This document shows, piece after piece, positions 45,201-52,738 of a stretch of DNA of 64,000 nucleotides. Within the stretch, counting starts at the first letter, position 1, and each line of letters begins with the position of its first letter. Below the pieces are notes generated by a model that was given only the letters and a program-made list of their open reading frames with translations, was not told the DNA's origin and ran no database searches. The position numbers and the translations under genes were made by a program. Source of the stretch: Corynebacterium sp. 74A (GTDB lineage Bacteria > Actinomycetota > Actinomycetes > Mycobacteriales > Mycobacteriaceae); contig NZ_PQMG01000004.1 of NCBI RefSeq assembly GCF_008930665.1, positions 124,001 through 188,000 on the forward strand, written 5' to 3'.

Positions 45201-45684
45201 GGTACTCCTGCCCCTCGGCAGCAGCCACGATGTCATCGATATTGTCACTCGGTGTGGACTCCTCCAGGGTGGGCAGTCCAGCCTTGCGGGCGGCGGTGAC
45301 AGCCGCGGCTTTGTCGCCGGTGAGATCGAGGATCTCGGCGGGCGGCCCCACGAAGGTGATGCCGGCATCGGCACACTTGCGGGCAAGAGTGGCGTTTTCC
45401 GAAAGGAAGCCATAGCCGGGATAGATGGCATCCGCCCCAGTTTTCTGGGCGGCGCGGATAATCTCATTCGGATCTAAGTAGGCCTTGACAGGCGCGCCTT
45501 CTTCTCCGATGCGCACGGCCTCGGTGGCATGCGAGCGGTGGAAGGAGTTGCGATCCTCGATGGGATAGACCGCCACCGTGCTGGCGTCGATCTCATAAGC
45601 GGCGCGGAAGGCACGGACCGCGATCTCACCGCGGTTGGCCACGAGCACCTTGTCAAAACTGGGCAGGGACTTATCCTGATTCAT
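42274..45684 (-). CDS. pyc: Pyruvate carboxylase
   Basis: Pyc converts pyruvate to oxaloacetate, the main anaplerotic step in Corynebacterium. The 1136-residue protein has all four parts: biotin carboxylase (about 10-460, VAGGGGRGMRFI, IEMNPRVQVEHTVTE), carboxyltransferase (about 535-805, DTTFRDAHQSLLATRVR, MEAWGGATYD-like VEAWGGATYDVALRFL, IKDMAGLMRP, HTHDTAGGQ), the PYC/OADA central domain, and a biotinyl domain with AVIEAMKMEASI at the end. I choose ATG 45684, with AAAGAG upstream; the frame is open to 45807 without ribosome-site support. It lies between accBC (convergent) and prpC, and its 5' region is highly structured. Confidence 0.96.
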   Translation of the reverse strand: MNQDKSLPSFDKVLVANRGEIAVRAFRAAYEIDASTVAVYPIEDRNSFHRSHATEAVRIGEEGAPVKAYLDPNEIIRAAQKTGADAIYPGYGFLSENATLARKCADAGITFVGPPAEILDLTGDKAAAVTAARKAGLPTLEESTPSDNIDDIVAAAEGQEYPIFVKAVAGGGGRGMRFIPSPDKLRALAEEASREALSAFGDASVYIERAVINPQHIEVQILADNTGDVIHLYERDCSLQRRHQKVVEIAPAQQLSAELREKICADAVKFCQSIGYVGAGTVEFLVDENGKHVFIEMNPRVQVEHTVTEEVTQVDIVQTQLRIAAGATLKQLGLTQDAIHTEGAALQCRITTEDPNNGFRPDTGVITAYRSPGGAGVRLDGAAMLGGEITAHFDSLLVKMTCRGPNFAIAVSRAQRALAEFTVSGVATNIGFLRALLREEDFLHKRISTSFIEDHPWLLQAPPADDEPSRILEYLADVTVNQPNGAAPQVGRAKAKLPVVPKGERPRGSRDVLQELGPQKFAEQLRANTTLAVTDTTFRDAHQSLLATRVRQSALVHAARAQSYLTPELLSVEAWGGATYDVALRFLHEDPWERLDQLREAIPNVNIQMLLRGRNTVGYTPYPDTVCHSFVQEAARSGVDIFRIFDALNDVSQMRPAIEAVLETNTAVAEVAMAYSGNLADPNESLYTLDYYLKLAEQIVESGAHILAIKDMAGLMRPQAARTLVSALRKEFDLPVHVHTHDTAGGQLATYMAAAEAGADAVDGASAPLAGTTSQPSLSAIVAAFANTERDTGLSLKAISDMEPYWEAVRQMYAPFETGLAGPTGRVYRHEIPGGQLSNLKAQATALGLADRFELIEDYYAAVSDMLGRPTKVTPSSKVVGDLALHLVGAGVDPADFAKDPQKYDIPDSVIAFLRGELGTPPGGWPEPLRSRALDGRAQGKDPLEALSSDSEEALRSEDVDTRRQMLNHLLFPQPTKEFAEHRRLFGDTSVLTDREFFYGLKSGEESLIRLENQSSLVVRLDAISEPDDKGMRTVVCNVNGQIRPIKVRDRSVESITAAAEQADPNNPGHVAAPFAGAVTVNASVGDEVSAGDAVAVIEAMKMEASITAPVDGTITRVALQQPTKVEGGDLLLVIE

Positions 45685-45777
45685 ATATCTCTTTCTTGGT
45701 CGTGCGCCCGTTGTGTCGGGCATATCACACAGAGTAGTGCCTTGGAGCGCCGTACTTTGCATGCGCCGCGAAAAGCA

Positions 45778-45821
45778 CATGGCTCCGGCGCATGTAAGGA
45801 GGAACATGCACCGGAGCCATG
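45778..45821. promoter_or_regulatory. Long hairpin with a Shine-Dalgarno/anti-Shine-Dalgarno loop
   Basis: CATGGCTCCGG-C-GCATGT pairs with ACATGC-A-CCGGAGCCATG, giving 17 pairs and one mismatch, around the 8-base loop AAGGAGGA. On the minus strand, that of pyc, the loop reads TCCTCCTT and the stem is followed by TGCTTTT. The left arm can alternatively pair with CATGCGCCG at 45760-45768. This looks like a small RNA terminator or a leader switch. Confidence 0.55.
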
Positions 45822-45868
45822 ATCGCCTCCCTCACACATCCCACATCCTAATGTGGAACGCACCCTAA
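45806..45868 (+). CDS. Possible 20-residue His-rich small ORF
   Basis: AAGGAGG is followed three to four bases later by ATG at 45806 and an open frame of 20 codons reading MHRSHDRLPHTSHILMWNAP, ending in TAA. The ribosome site is near perfect, but it sits in the loop, and the ATG in the stem, of the hairpin described above. No gene follows on the plus strand, so it is not an obvious leader peptide. It may be chance. Confidence 0.25.
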   Translation: MHRSHDRLPHTSHILMWNAP

Positions 45869-46141
45869 GAGCCCGTACGCCTGCGCGCCGACTGGTGTGC
45901 GGCGATAGTTCATCGCCCACAGCAGCGAAAGTGAAGTCCTAGCGGAACCCTGTCTTTGACTCGGTTATGACTGCCGTAAAGACCTGAGTGCCGCTTTTTT
46001 CTTCATCTTCCGTGTGTGCAGGAACCACCGTGTCGGCGCAGCTGCGTGATGCGTCCACTATGCCTGTGGATCTGGGAGTGAGTGAGAGACGCTACCGCCC
46101 CTCCTCGGGGGCAACCCCGGCAGGAAGGTGCGGAAGTCGTG

Positions 46142-47287
46142 TTATTCGACCGTCTGCGCCGGAACCTTGCGCTGCTCTTCGCCGTTGTAGGCGGAGAGCG
46201 GACGGATGAGCGAGTTGGACTCATTCTGTTCAATGATGTGCGCCGTCCACCCAGTGATCCGCGCCATCACGAAGATGGGAGTAAAGAACTCCACATCGAA
46301 TCCGAGCAGGTGATAGGCCGGCCCAGAGGGGAAGTCCAGGTTCGGCTTGATGCCCGTGGCCTCATCCATGGTTCGCGCCATGATGTCGTACATCTCCACC
46401 CACTTATCGCCATCGTGGTTCTCGGCAAGCTCCCGAAACGCCGCCTCCATGGTGGGGACGCGGGAATCGCCGCGCTTGTACACGCGGTGGCCGAAGCCCA
46501 TGATCAGTTCCTTATTGGCCAGGGCATCCTTCACCCACTGCTCCGCGCGAGCGGGGTCGCCGATCTGCAACATGGTGTGCATGACGGCTTCATTAGCGCC
46601 ACCGTGCAGCGGCCCCTTGAGAGCACCGATGGCGCCAGTGACGGCCGAGTAAGTATCAGACATGGTGGAGGTGATCACGCGCGCCGTGAAGGTCGAGGCG
46701 TTGAAGGAGTGCTCCGCGTACAAAATGAGCGACTTATCAAAGGCCTCAATATCGGCGCGGTCATTGGCCGGGGATCCTTCCGCATCGCCGAAGACCATGT
46801 GCAGGAAATTCTCCGCGAAGCCCTTGCGTGTGGAGGGCTCGATATAGCCCTCGCCGCGGCGGCGGCGAATATCCAGGGCAATCACGGTAGGCAGCTTGGC
46901 CATAAGCTCCAGCGAGGTGCGGCGGATATGATCGGAGTCCTTGGTATAGGCCTCAGGGTCCTGGGAGCCGATATAGCTCACGGCACTGCGCAACACGTCC
47001 ATGGGGTGGCAGGTGGTGGGCATCTTATTCACCAATTCGATCAGCCCGCGATCGATATGTCGCAGCGCTTTTTCGCGGATGGAGAAACGACGCAGTTCAT
47101 CAGGGGTGGGCAGTTGACCATTCCACAGCAGGTAGGCCACCTCCTCGAAGCTGCAGTAGCGTGCGAGTTCCTGGACGGGGTATCCGCGGTAGGTCAGGGA
47201 GTTGGTCTCCGGCACCACCTTGGACACGGCGGTGTAGTCCACCACCACCCCGGCGAGCCCCTTGCGAATCGTGGTGTCTTGCGTCAT
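46142..47287 (-). CDS. prpC: 2-methylcitrate synthase
   Basis: PrpC condenses propionyl-CoA with oxaloacetate, the first step of the methylcitrate cycle. The 381-residue protein is of the short citrate synthase type: ETNSLTYRGYPVQELARYCSFEEVAYLLW, LYAEHSFNASTFTARV (catalytic His), GALKGPLHGGANEAVM, MGFGHRVYKRGDSRVP (His of GHRVY) and the catalytic Asp near LDFPSGPAYHLLGF. It starts two bases after prpB stops. It is the last gene of prpD-prpB-prpC. The neighbouring prpR encodes the expected activator. Plain citrate synthase (GltA) is usually longer and not in this context. Confidence 0.94.
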   Translation of the reverse strand: MTQDTTIRKGLAGVVVDYTAVSKVVPETNSLTYRGYPVQELARYCSFEEVAYLLWNGQLPTPDELRRFSIREKALRHIDRGLIELVNKMPTTCHPMDVLRSAVSYIGSQDPEAYTKDSDHIRRTSLELMAKLPTVIALDIRRRRGEGYIEPSTRKGFAENFLHMVFGDAEGSPANDRADIEAFDKSLILYAEHSFNASTFTARVITSTMSDTYSAVTGAIGALKGPLHGGANEAVMHTMLQIGDPARAEQWVKDALANKELIMGFGHRVYKRGDSRVPTMEAAFRELAENHDGDKWVEMYDIMARTMDEATGIKPNLDFPSGPAYHLLGFDVEFFTPIFVMARITGWTAHIIEQNESNSLIRPLSAYNGEEQRKVPAQTVE

Positions 47288-47289
47288 TG

Positions 47290-48210
47290 TTATGCCCCAC
47301 TTTCTGGGTTGGTGTAGGTGAAGATTTCTTGATCGAAGGCGTTGTACTCGGCGTAGCGCAGCAGCTCATAGAGCCGGGAGCGGTGCTGCATTCGCTCCAG
47401 CCACCCCTCCTGGGTGCCCGTCGCTGCGAGCTCCTTGAGGGCGTCTTCTACTTGGCCCATGGCGATACGCAGGGTGGTCACGGGATAGATCACGGCGTTA
47501 TAGCCGATGTCCTGGAGCTGCTGGGCGGTGAGCAGCTGAGTTTTGCCGAACTCTGTCATATTCGCCAAGAGCGGGATATCGACGGCGGCGCGGAAGGCCT
47601 CGAAGTCCTGTGGCGTGGTCAGCGCCTCGCTGAAGATCATGTCGGCTCCCGCATCGGCATAGGCGCGCGCCCGGTCGATGGCGGCGTCGATTCCTTCCAC
47701 TCCTGCGGCATCGGTGCGGGCACAGATGATGAAGTTCGGATCGGCGCGTTCATTCACCGCCGCCGTGATGCGGCGAACCATGAGCTCGGTCGGCACCACC
47801 TCTTTGCCATCGAGATGGCCGCAGCGCTTGGGATTGACCTGGTCTTCGAGGTGGCAGCCGGCGACTCCGGCGTTTTCCAGCTCGGCGATGGTGCGGGCCG
47901 CGGACATGGGTTCACCGAAGCCGGTGTCGGCGTCGACAAGCACCGGTAAAGACGTGCTCCGGGCAATCTGCCGCGAGCGGGCAGCCACCTCGCTGAGGGT
48001 GGTCAGGCCGATATCGGGGAGCGCGAGATCGGCGGCGACCACGGCGCCGGAGACGTAGACGCCATCGAATGCGGCGTCCTCGATAGCTCGGGCGACCAGC
48101 GGCGAGAACGCCCCGGGCAGTCGCTGCAATTCGCCGCTGCGCAAAGAGCGGGCGAAGCTGGCGCGGATATCGCGGGCAGTGGCCGCAGGTGCGAACAGTC
48201 GCTCGTTCAT
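47290..48210 (-). CDS. prpB: 2-methylisocitrate lyase
   Basis: PrpB cleaves 2-methylisocitrate to pyruvate and succinate. The 306-residue enzyme shows the isocitrate lyase/PEP mutase pattern: PGAFSPLVARAIEDAAFDGVYVSGA, LVDADTGFGEPMSAART (metal site), CHLEDQVNPKRCGHLDGKEVV with the catalytic Cys in the KRCGH loop (near residue 135), and FIICARTDA. Its ATG follows directly after the stop of prpD (TAGATG), and prpC begins two bases after its stop. The length is standard. The pyruvate it yields can be used by pyruvate carboxylase encoded next door, a sensible metabolic grouping. Confidence 0.95.
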   Translation of the reverse strand: MNERLFAPAATARDIRASFARSLRSGELQRLPGAFSPLVARAIEDAAFDGVYVSGAVVAADLALPDIGLTTLSEVAARSRQIARSTSLPVLVDADTGFGEPMSAARTIAELENAGVAGCHLEDQVNPKRCGHLDGKEVVPTELMVRRITAAVNERADPNFIICARTDAAGVEGIDAAIDRARAYADAGADMIFSEALTTPQDFEAFRAAVDIPLLANMTEFGKTQLLTAQQLQDIGYNAVIYPVTTLRIAMGQVEDALKELAATGTQEGWLERMQHRSRLYELLRYAEYNAFDQEIFTYTNPESGA

Positions 48211-49716
48211 CTAGAACAGCCCCTTCCCCGTGTGCGGCGCTTGCGCCAGCACCTCCTCGCGAACCTGGAGATTGAGCTGATTCAGCTCAGTGCCGGAGAG
48301 ATCGGCACAGTGTTGCACCGCGTCAAGGAAGCGTTCCTGCTCCCGCTTATCGACGACACCCTCTGCCAGAGTGGTGAATTTCTGGATGTAGTTCTCTCGG
48401 GCGAAGGGACGTGCGCCGAGGGGGTGGGCATCCGCGACGGCGATCTCATCCTCGATCACCTCGCCGTTGCGCAGCGTGATCACGGCGCGGGCGCCGAAGG
48501 CCTTCTCCGCGGGATCGGTGGAGTGATAGCGGCGGGTCCACTCGGGATCTTCCACTGTGGAGATCTTGTGCCACAGCTCGATGGTCTCTGGGCGGTGGGC
48601 GCGCTCGGGAGCATAGGAGCGCTCGTGGTGCCAATCGCCGTCCTCTAGGGCCACGGCGAAGATGTACATGATCGAATGATCGAGGGTTTCTCGGGAGGCA
48701 TCGGGATCGAACTTTTGCGGGTCATTCGCACCTGAGCCGATCACATAGTGAGTGTGATGGCTGGTGTGCAGCACAATGGACTCGATCTCAGAGAGATCGG
48801 CGATGCGCTCGCGCATCCGGCGCGCAAGATCAATGGGCGCCTGGGATTGATACTCCGCGGAGTGCTCCTTAGTGAAGGTATCGAGAATGGCCCGCTTCGG
48901 CTCGCCCTTCTCCGGGAGCGGCACCTGGTAGGTGTGCTCCGGCCCAGAGAGCAACCAGGCGATCACGCCATCCTCGCCCTCCCAAATGGGTGCTGGGGCG
49001 CCCTCGCCGCGCATCGCCCGATCCACCGCTTCGACGGCCATCTTGCCGGCGAAGGCCGGGGCGAAGGCCTTCCAAGAGGAGATGAGCCCCTTGCGTGATT
49101 GGCGAGTGGCCGTGGTGGTGTGCAGGGCCTGCCCGATGGCCTGGTAGATGGTCTCCTCGTCCAAGCCGAGCAGCGTGCCAAGCCCGGCAGCGACGGACGG
49201 GCCGAGATGGGCAACGTGGTCGATCTTGTGCTCATGCAGGCACATGCCTTTGACGAGGTCCACCTGCACCTCATAGGCGGTGGCAATACCGGCAATGAGC
49301 TCCGCGCCCGAGCGGCCCGTGTGCTGGGCTACGGCCACCAGGGCGGGAATATTATCGCCGGGGTGAGAATACTCAGCGGCAAGGAAGGTGTCGTGGAAGT
49401 CGAGCTCGCGCACCGCCACGCCATTGGCCCACGCGGCCCATTCGGCGCTATAGGAGCCGGGGATGCCGAAGACCTGGGCGCCGCCGGTGGTGACGGCATG
49501 CGCCTCGGCCTGGCGGCGGGCCACGGTCACGGGGCGGCGGGCCACGGAGGCCGCGCTCACGGCCGCGTTGTCGATGAGGCGGTTGATGATCATTTCCTCA
49601 ACGTCTGCCTCGATGGCCACGGGGTCCGCGGCGAGCGCTGCGATTTTGGCCGCGAGATGCTCGTCTCGCGGAAATTCTTCAGCGGAGCGGTAGGTCCGCA
49701 CATCATGGATCTTCAT
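48211..49716 (-). CDS. prpD: 2-methylcitrate dehydratase
   Basis: PrpD dehydrates 2-methylcitrate to methylaconitate in propionate degradation. The 501-residue protein has the MmgE/PrpD fold: a largely helical N-terminal part with [19 protein letters not shown] and [28 protein letters not shown] (near 110-135, with the DFHDT motif), [22 protein letters not shown], and the C-terminal [45 protein letters not shown] upstream supports ATG 49716. It is the first gene of prpDBC, transcribed away from prpR; the intergenic region should hold the operators for both. Confidence 0.94.
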   Translation of the reverse strand: MKIHDVRTYRSAEEFPRDEHLAAKIAALAADPVAIEADVEEMIINRLIDNAAVSAASVARRPVTVARRQAEAHAVTTGGAQVFGIPGSYSAEWAAWANGVAVRELDFHDTFLAAEYSHPGDNIPALVAVAQHTGRSGAELIAGIATAYEVQVDLVKGMCLHEHKIDHVAHLGPSVAAGLGTLLGLDEETIYQAIGQALHTTTATRQSRKGLISSWKAFAPAFAGKMAVEAVDRAMRGEGAPAPIWEGEDGVIAWLLSGPEHTYQVPLPEKGEPKRAILDTFTKEHSAEYQSQAPIDLARRMRERIADLSEIESIVLHTSHHTHYVIGSGANDPQKFDPDASRETLDHSIMYIFAVALEDGDWHHERSYAPERAHRPETIELWHKISTVEDPEWTRRYHSTDPAEKAFGARAVITLRNGEVIEDEIAVADAHPLGARPFARENYIQKFTTLAEGVVDKREQERFLDAVQHCADLSGTELNQLNLQVREEVLAQAPHTGKGLF

Positions 49717-49739
49717 GTCACTTCTCCCTGAGGGGTCGT

Positions 49740-49883
49740 GCCGTATGGGGTACCGCTAACGCTAGGGCGAAAAATGTTTCTCCGGTCACAGTAAAAGGTG
49801 AAAATTTTTGCAGACTTACCTCGGCTGTTTTGTAAACCCTGTAAAATACCCTGTTAGGTGCATACATAGCGAGGCAGGTAGTC
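49740..49883. promoter_or_regulatory. prpD-prpR divergent control region
   Basis: This AT-rich region contains AATTTTTGCAGA (about 49804-49815), similar to the RamB-type site AAANTTTGCAAA that I recall for this regulator family, and two direct repeats TGTAAA at 49832-49837 and 49841-49846, nine bases apart. GTAAAAGG at about 49790 is a further similar element. These are candidate PrpR or RamB sites. Confidence 0.45.
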
Positions 49884-51206
49884 ATGGATAAACTTTTTGC
49901 GGGGGTACGGATTCGGGCGCTGCGTTCCGCCCGCCATCTCACCCAGGCGCAGATGGCGCGGTTGCTCGGAATCTCCACCAGCTATCTCAACCAATTAGAA
50001 AACGACAAACGCCCGCTCACCGCGCCGCTGCTGATCTCCTTGGCACAGCACTTCTCGGTGGGTGTGGACTACTTCTCCACCGATAGCGCCTATCGCCATA
50101 TCGACGGGCTCAAAGAGCGCATCGCGCATGCTCCAGACATCGCGGTGAGCGATAATGAGCTCTACGAGATCGCCACCCACCATCCGGAATTCACAACCGC
50201 GCTGCTGCGCACCCCGCGGGATGAGGACGACAGCGCCTCGAACCCCTACGAGACTGTGCGCGATCTCTTTTATGCCCACCACAACCACTTCCCCGCTATC
50301 GAGGAGGAGGCCGAATCTCTCGCCGCGAGCCTCGGATCCGGCTCGCTGCGGAGCATGAACCTGGCCAAACGCCTCGCCGAGGACGCGGGGATCAGCGTCC
50401 GCTTCAATCATCATCACGTGGGCCCCAAGCGGCAGCTCAGCGCCCATCGGGAACTATGCCTGCGCAGCGATCTCTCCGCTGCGCAGCTCTGTTTCGAAAT
50501 GGCCCTGCAATATGGGCTGATCGTGCTGGATCCGCTCTTTGGCCGCATCGCCGACACGCTGCCAGAGAGCACCCGCAACGTGGCGCGGCTGGGCTTGGCC
50601 CAGTACTTCGCCTCTGCCGTCACCCTGCCCTATGGAGAGTTCCTCGCCCAGGCCGAGCAGCTCAACTATGACATCGAGGCCCTCGGGGTCCGCTTTGGCA
50701 CCTCCTTCGAGGCCACCTGCCACCGCTTATCCACCCTGCAACGCCCCGGCGCGCACGGGGTCCCCTTCTTCTTCATTCGCACCGATAGAGCAGGCAATAT
50801 TTCGAAGCGCCAATCCGCAACGTCGTTCCACTTCTCCCACAGTGGCGGCAGCTGCCCGCTCTGGGTCATCCACCGCGCCTTCGACACCCCCGAGACCATC
50901 GTGCGCCAGGTCGCGGCCATGCCGGATGGCCGCGCTTACCTGTGGATCGCGCGCACCATTACGCGCCGGGCGACGAGCTTTAGCCACCACCCTGCCCAGT
51001 TCGCCATTGGCTTGGGCTGCGATATCACCCACGCGGATCGCTTGGTGTACTCCCACGGGTTGAATCTCTCCCCAGACGCGGCCACCCCTATCGGCCCTGG
51101 CTGCCGGAGCTGCTCGCGGCCCGAATGCAATCAGCGGGCCTTCCCCTATGCCCGCTCTCGCGTGGAGATTGATCTCTCTCAGTCGGCTCGTTTCCCCTAC
51201 GCCTAG
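49884..51206 (+). CDS. prpR: PrpR-type (ScfR/RamB family) regulator of propionate metabolism
   Basis: PrpR activates the methylcitrate genes, sensing short-chain acyl-CoA; the M. tuberculosis protein also binds an iron-sulfur cluster. The 440-residue product has an N-terminal XRE helix-turn-helix (about 8-62, RHLTQAQMARLLGISTSYLNQLENDKRPL), a central DUF955 (ImmA/IrrE-like) segment (about 155-280) and a C-terminal part ending in GPGCRSCSRPECNQRAFPYA, whose three close Cys residues are candidates for cluster ligands. It is divergent from prpDBC, the classic arrangement. RamB is a close paralogue, but location decides for PrpR. Confidence 0.92.
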   Translation: MDKLFAGVRIRALRSARHLTQAQMARLLGISTSYLNQLENDKRPLTAPLLISLAQHFSVGVDYFSTDSAYRHIDGLKERIAHAPDIAVSDNELYEIATHHPEFTTALLRTPRDEDDSASNPYETVRDLFYAHHNHFPAIEEEAESLAASLGSGSLRSMNLAKRLAEDAGISVRFNHHHVGPKRQLSAHRELCLRSDLSAAQLCFEMALQYGLIVLDPLFGRIADTLPESTRNVARLGLAQYFASAVTLPYGEFLAQAEQLNYDIEALGVRFGTSFEATCHRLSTLQRPGAHGVPFFFIRTDRAGNISKRQSATSFHFSHSGGSCPLWVIHRAFDTPETIVRQVAAMPDGRAYLWIARTITRRATSFSHHPAQFAIGLGCDITHADRLVYSHGLNLSPDAATPIGPGCRSCSRPECNQRAFPYARSRVEIDLSQSARFPYA

Positions 51207-51220
51207 CGCCCTCAGAACGC

Positions 51221-51259
51221 AGCGAACCCCGAGATACGCAGCGCATCTCGGGGCTCGCT
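51221..51259. terminator. Hairpin between convergent prpR and lpdA
   Basis: AGCGAACCCCGAGAT and ATCTCGGGGCTCGCT form a 15-bp stem with one mismatch and a 9-base loop. It lies 15 bases after prpR and 18 bases after the lpdA stop. T-runs are lacking on both sides (AAA follows on the plus strand). Confidence 0.6.
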
Positions 51260-51276
51260 AAAGGTCTGCGGGCGTG

Positions 51277-52683
51277 TTACTCCAGATCGTCGTGCTGCAC
51301 CAGCTGGCGGGCAGCCTCGGTGATAGAGCCAGACAGCGTCGGATACACGGAGAAGGTATCGGCCAGATCGGACACCGTGAGGTTGTGGTTCACGGCGAGC
51401 GCAATGGGCAGGATCAGCTCGGAGGCGGTGGGGGCCACCACGACGCCGCCGATGACGAGGCCGGAATTCTTCCGGCAGAAGATCTTGACGAAGCCATAGC
51501 GCAGGGCGCGCATCTTGGCGCGCGGGTTAGTCGACAGCGGCAGCTTGATTTGGCGGGCGGCCACCTCGCCGGACTCGAGCTGCGCCTGGGTGATACCCAC
51601 AGCGGCGATCTCAGGGCGGGTGAACACTGCGCTGGCGACCGTCTTCAAGCGAATCGGGTTCACGCCCTCGCCGAGGGCGTGGTACATGGCGATGCGCCCC
51701 TGCATAGCGGCCACGGAGGCCAGCGGGAAGAGGTCGGTGCAGTCGCCGGCGGCGTAAATGCCGGTAACGGAGGTGCGGGAGACGCGATCGACCATGATGT
51801 GGCCGGAGCGGGCTACCTCGACCCCGATGCGATCCAGGCCGAGATCCTTGGTATTGGGCACGGAACCGACGGTCATCAGGGCGTGCGAGCCCTCGATTTC
51901 GCGTCCATCAGAGGTGCGCACGATAACGCCCTCGCCGGTGTTGGTCACGCTATCTACGCGGGCGTGCTTTTCCAGCTTCACGCCGCGCTCTGCGAGCACG
52001 TCCTCGAGCGTATCGGCGGCGTCGGCATCATCGTGGGGCAGAATGCGGTCGCGGGACGCCACCATCGTCACCTGCACACCCATCTCGGCGAAGGCGGAGA
52101 CGAACTCAGCACCGGTCACACCGGAACCGACCACGATGAGGTGCTCGGGAAGTTCTTTTAGGTCATAGATTTGGCGCCAGTCCAAGATGCGCTCTCCATC
52201 CGGCACGGCACCGGGCAGCACCCGCGGGGAGGCGCCGGTGGCGATGAGCACGAGATCGCTCTCGAGCACCTCTTCCTCCCCTTCGGCGGTGTGCACCTTC
52301 ACGAAGTGGGTGGCATGCTTGGGGGCGCTATCGTCGAACTCGGCGCGGCCGTTGATCACGCGCACCCCGGCGCGCTCGAGCTGGGTGCGGATGTCATGGG
52401 ACTGTGCCTTCGCCAGGTCCAGCACACGTTTATTGGCGGCGCCGAGAGAAAAGAGCACGGTATCGCCGGTATCCACCAGCTTCATGTCGTCGGCACGGCG
52501 CAGGTCCGTTTTGACGCTGGTGGTGGAGATAAAGGACTTCGAGGGCACACAGTCGAAGAGCACCGCGGAGCCGCCGGCTCCTTGATCCTCGATGAGCGTG
52601 ATCTCGGCACCGTATTTGGTGCCGGCGAGAGCGGCTTCGTAGCCGGCGGGGCCGCCGCCGATAATGACAATGCGCTTAGACAA
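51277..52683 (-). CDS. lpdA: FAD-dependent NAD(P)H-quinone dehydrogenase, LpdA type
   Basis: The 468-residue flavoprotein belongs to the pyridine nucleotide-disulfide family: RIVIIGGGPAGYEAAL at the N-terminus for FAD, VVGSGVTGAEFVSAFAEMG for NAD(P), GIYAAGDCTDLFPLASVAAMQGRIAMYHALGE for FAD again, and a C-terminal dimerisation domain. In place of the redox-active CxxxxC of lipoamide dehydrogenase, the site reads AGGSAVLFDCVPSKSF with one Cys only, as in M. tuberculosis LpdA (Rv3303c), which reduces quinones and not lipoamide. The start is a TTG at 52683 with GGAGG about seven bases upstream. It converges on prpR and is followed upstream by the amidohydrolase gene. Confidence 0.9.
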   Translation of the reverse strand: MSKRIVIIGGGPAGYEAALAGTKYGAEITLIEDQGAGGSAVLFDCVPSKSFISTTSVKTDLRRADDMKLVDTGDTVLFSLGAANKRVLDLAKAQSHDIRTQLERAGVRVINGRAEFDDSAPKHATHFVKVHTAEGEEEVLESDLVLIATGASPRVLPGAVPDGERILDWRQIYDLKELPEHLIVVGSGVTGAEFVSAFAEMGVQVTMVASRDRILPHDDADAADTLEDVLAERGVKLEKHARVDSVTNTGEGVIVRTSDGREIEGSHALMTVGSVPNTKDLGLDRIGVEVARSGHIMVDRVSRTSVTGIYAAGDCTDLFPLASVAAMQGRIAMYHALGEGVNPIRLKTVASAVFTRPEIAAVGITQAQLESGEVAARQIKLPLSTNPRAKMRALRYGFVKIFCRKNSGLVIGGVVVAPTASELILPIALAVNHNLTVSDLADTFSVYPTLSGSITEAARQLVQHDDLE

Positions 52684-52738
52684 AATTCCTCCGTGCAGAC
52701 GATTGTGAAACTATGGGTGGCTTCAGTCTAACGAAACC

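Larger units (their letters stand above)
45685..46141. other. pyc-prpC intergenic region with several stem-loops
   Basis: Within these 457 bases four stems can be drawn between 45706 and 45856: GCCCG/CGGGC (45706-45721), CATGCGCCG/CGGCGCATG (45760-45794), the long one at 45778-45821, and CCACAT/ATGTGG (45841-45856). It presumably holds the pyc promoter and leader. No clear terminator for prpC was found. Confidence 0.55.

Noticed and set aside
45778..45821. Possible 6C-type small RNA
   Set aside because: The 6C RNA of Actinobacteria has two stems with loops of six or more C. Here only one loop is pyrimidine-rich and reads TCCTCCTT, so the family is not matched.
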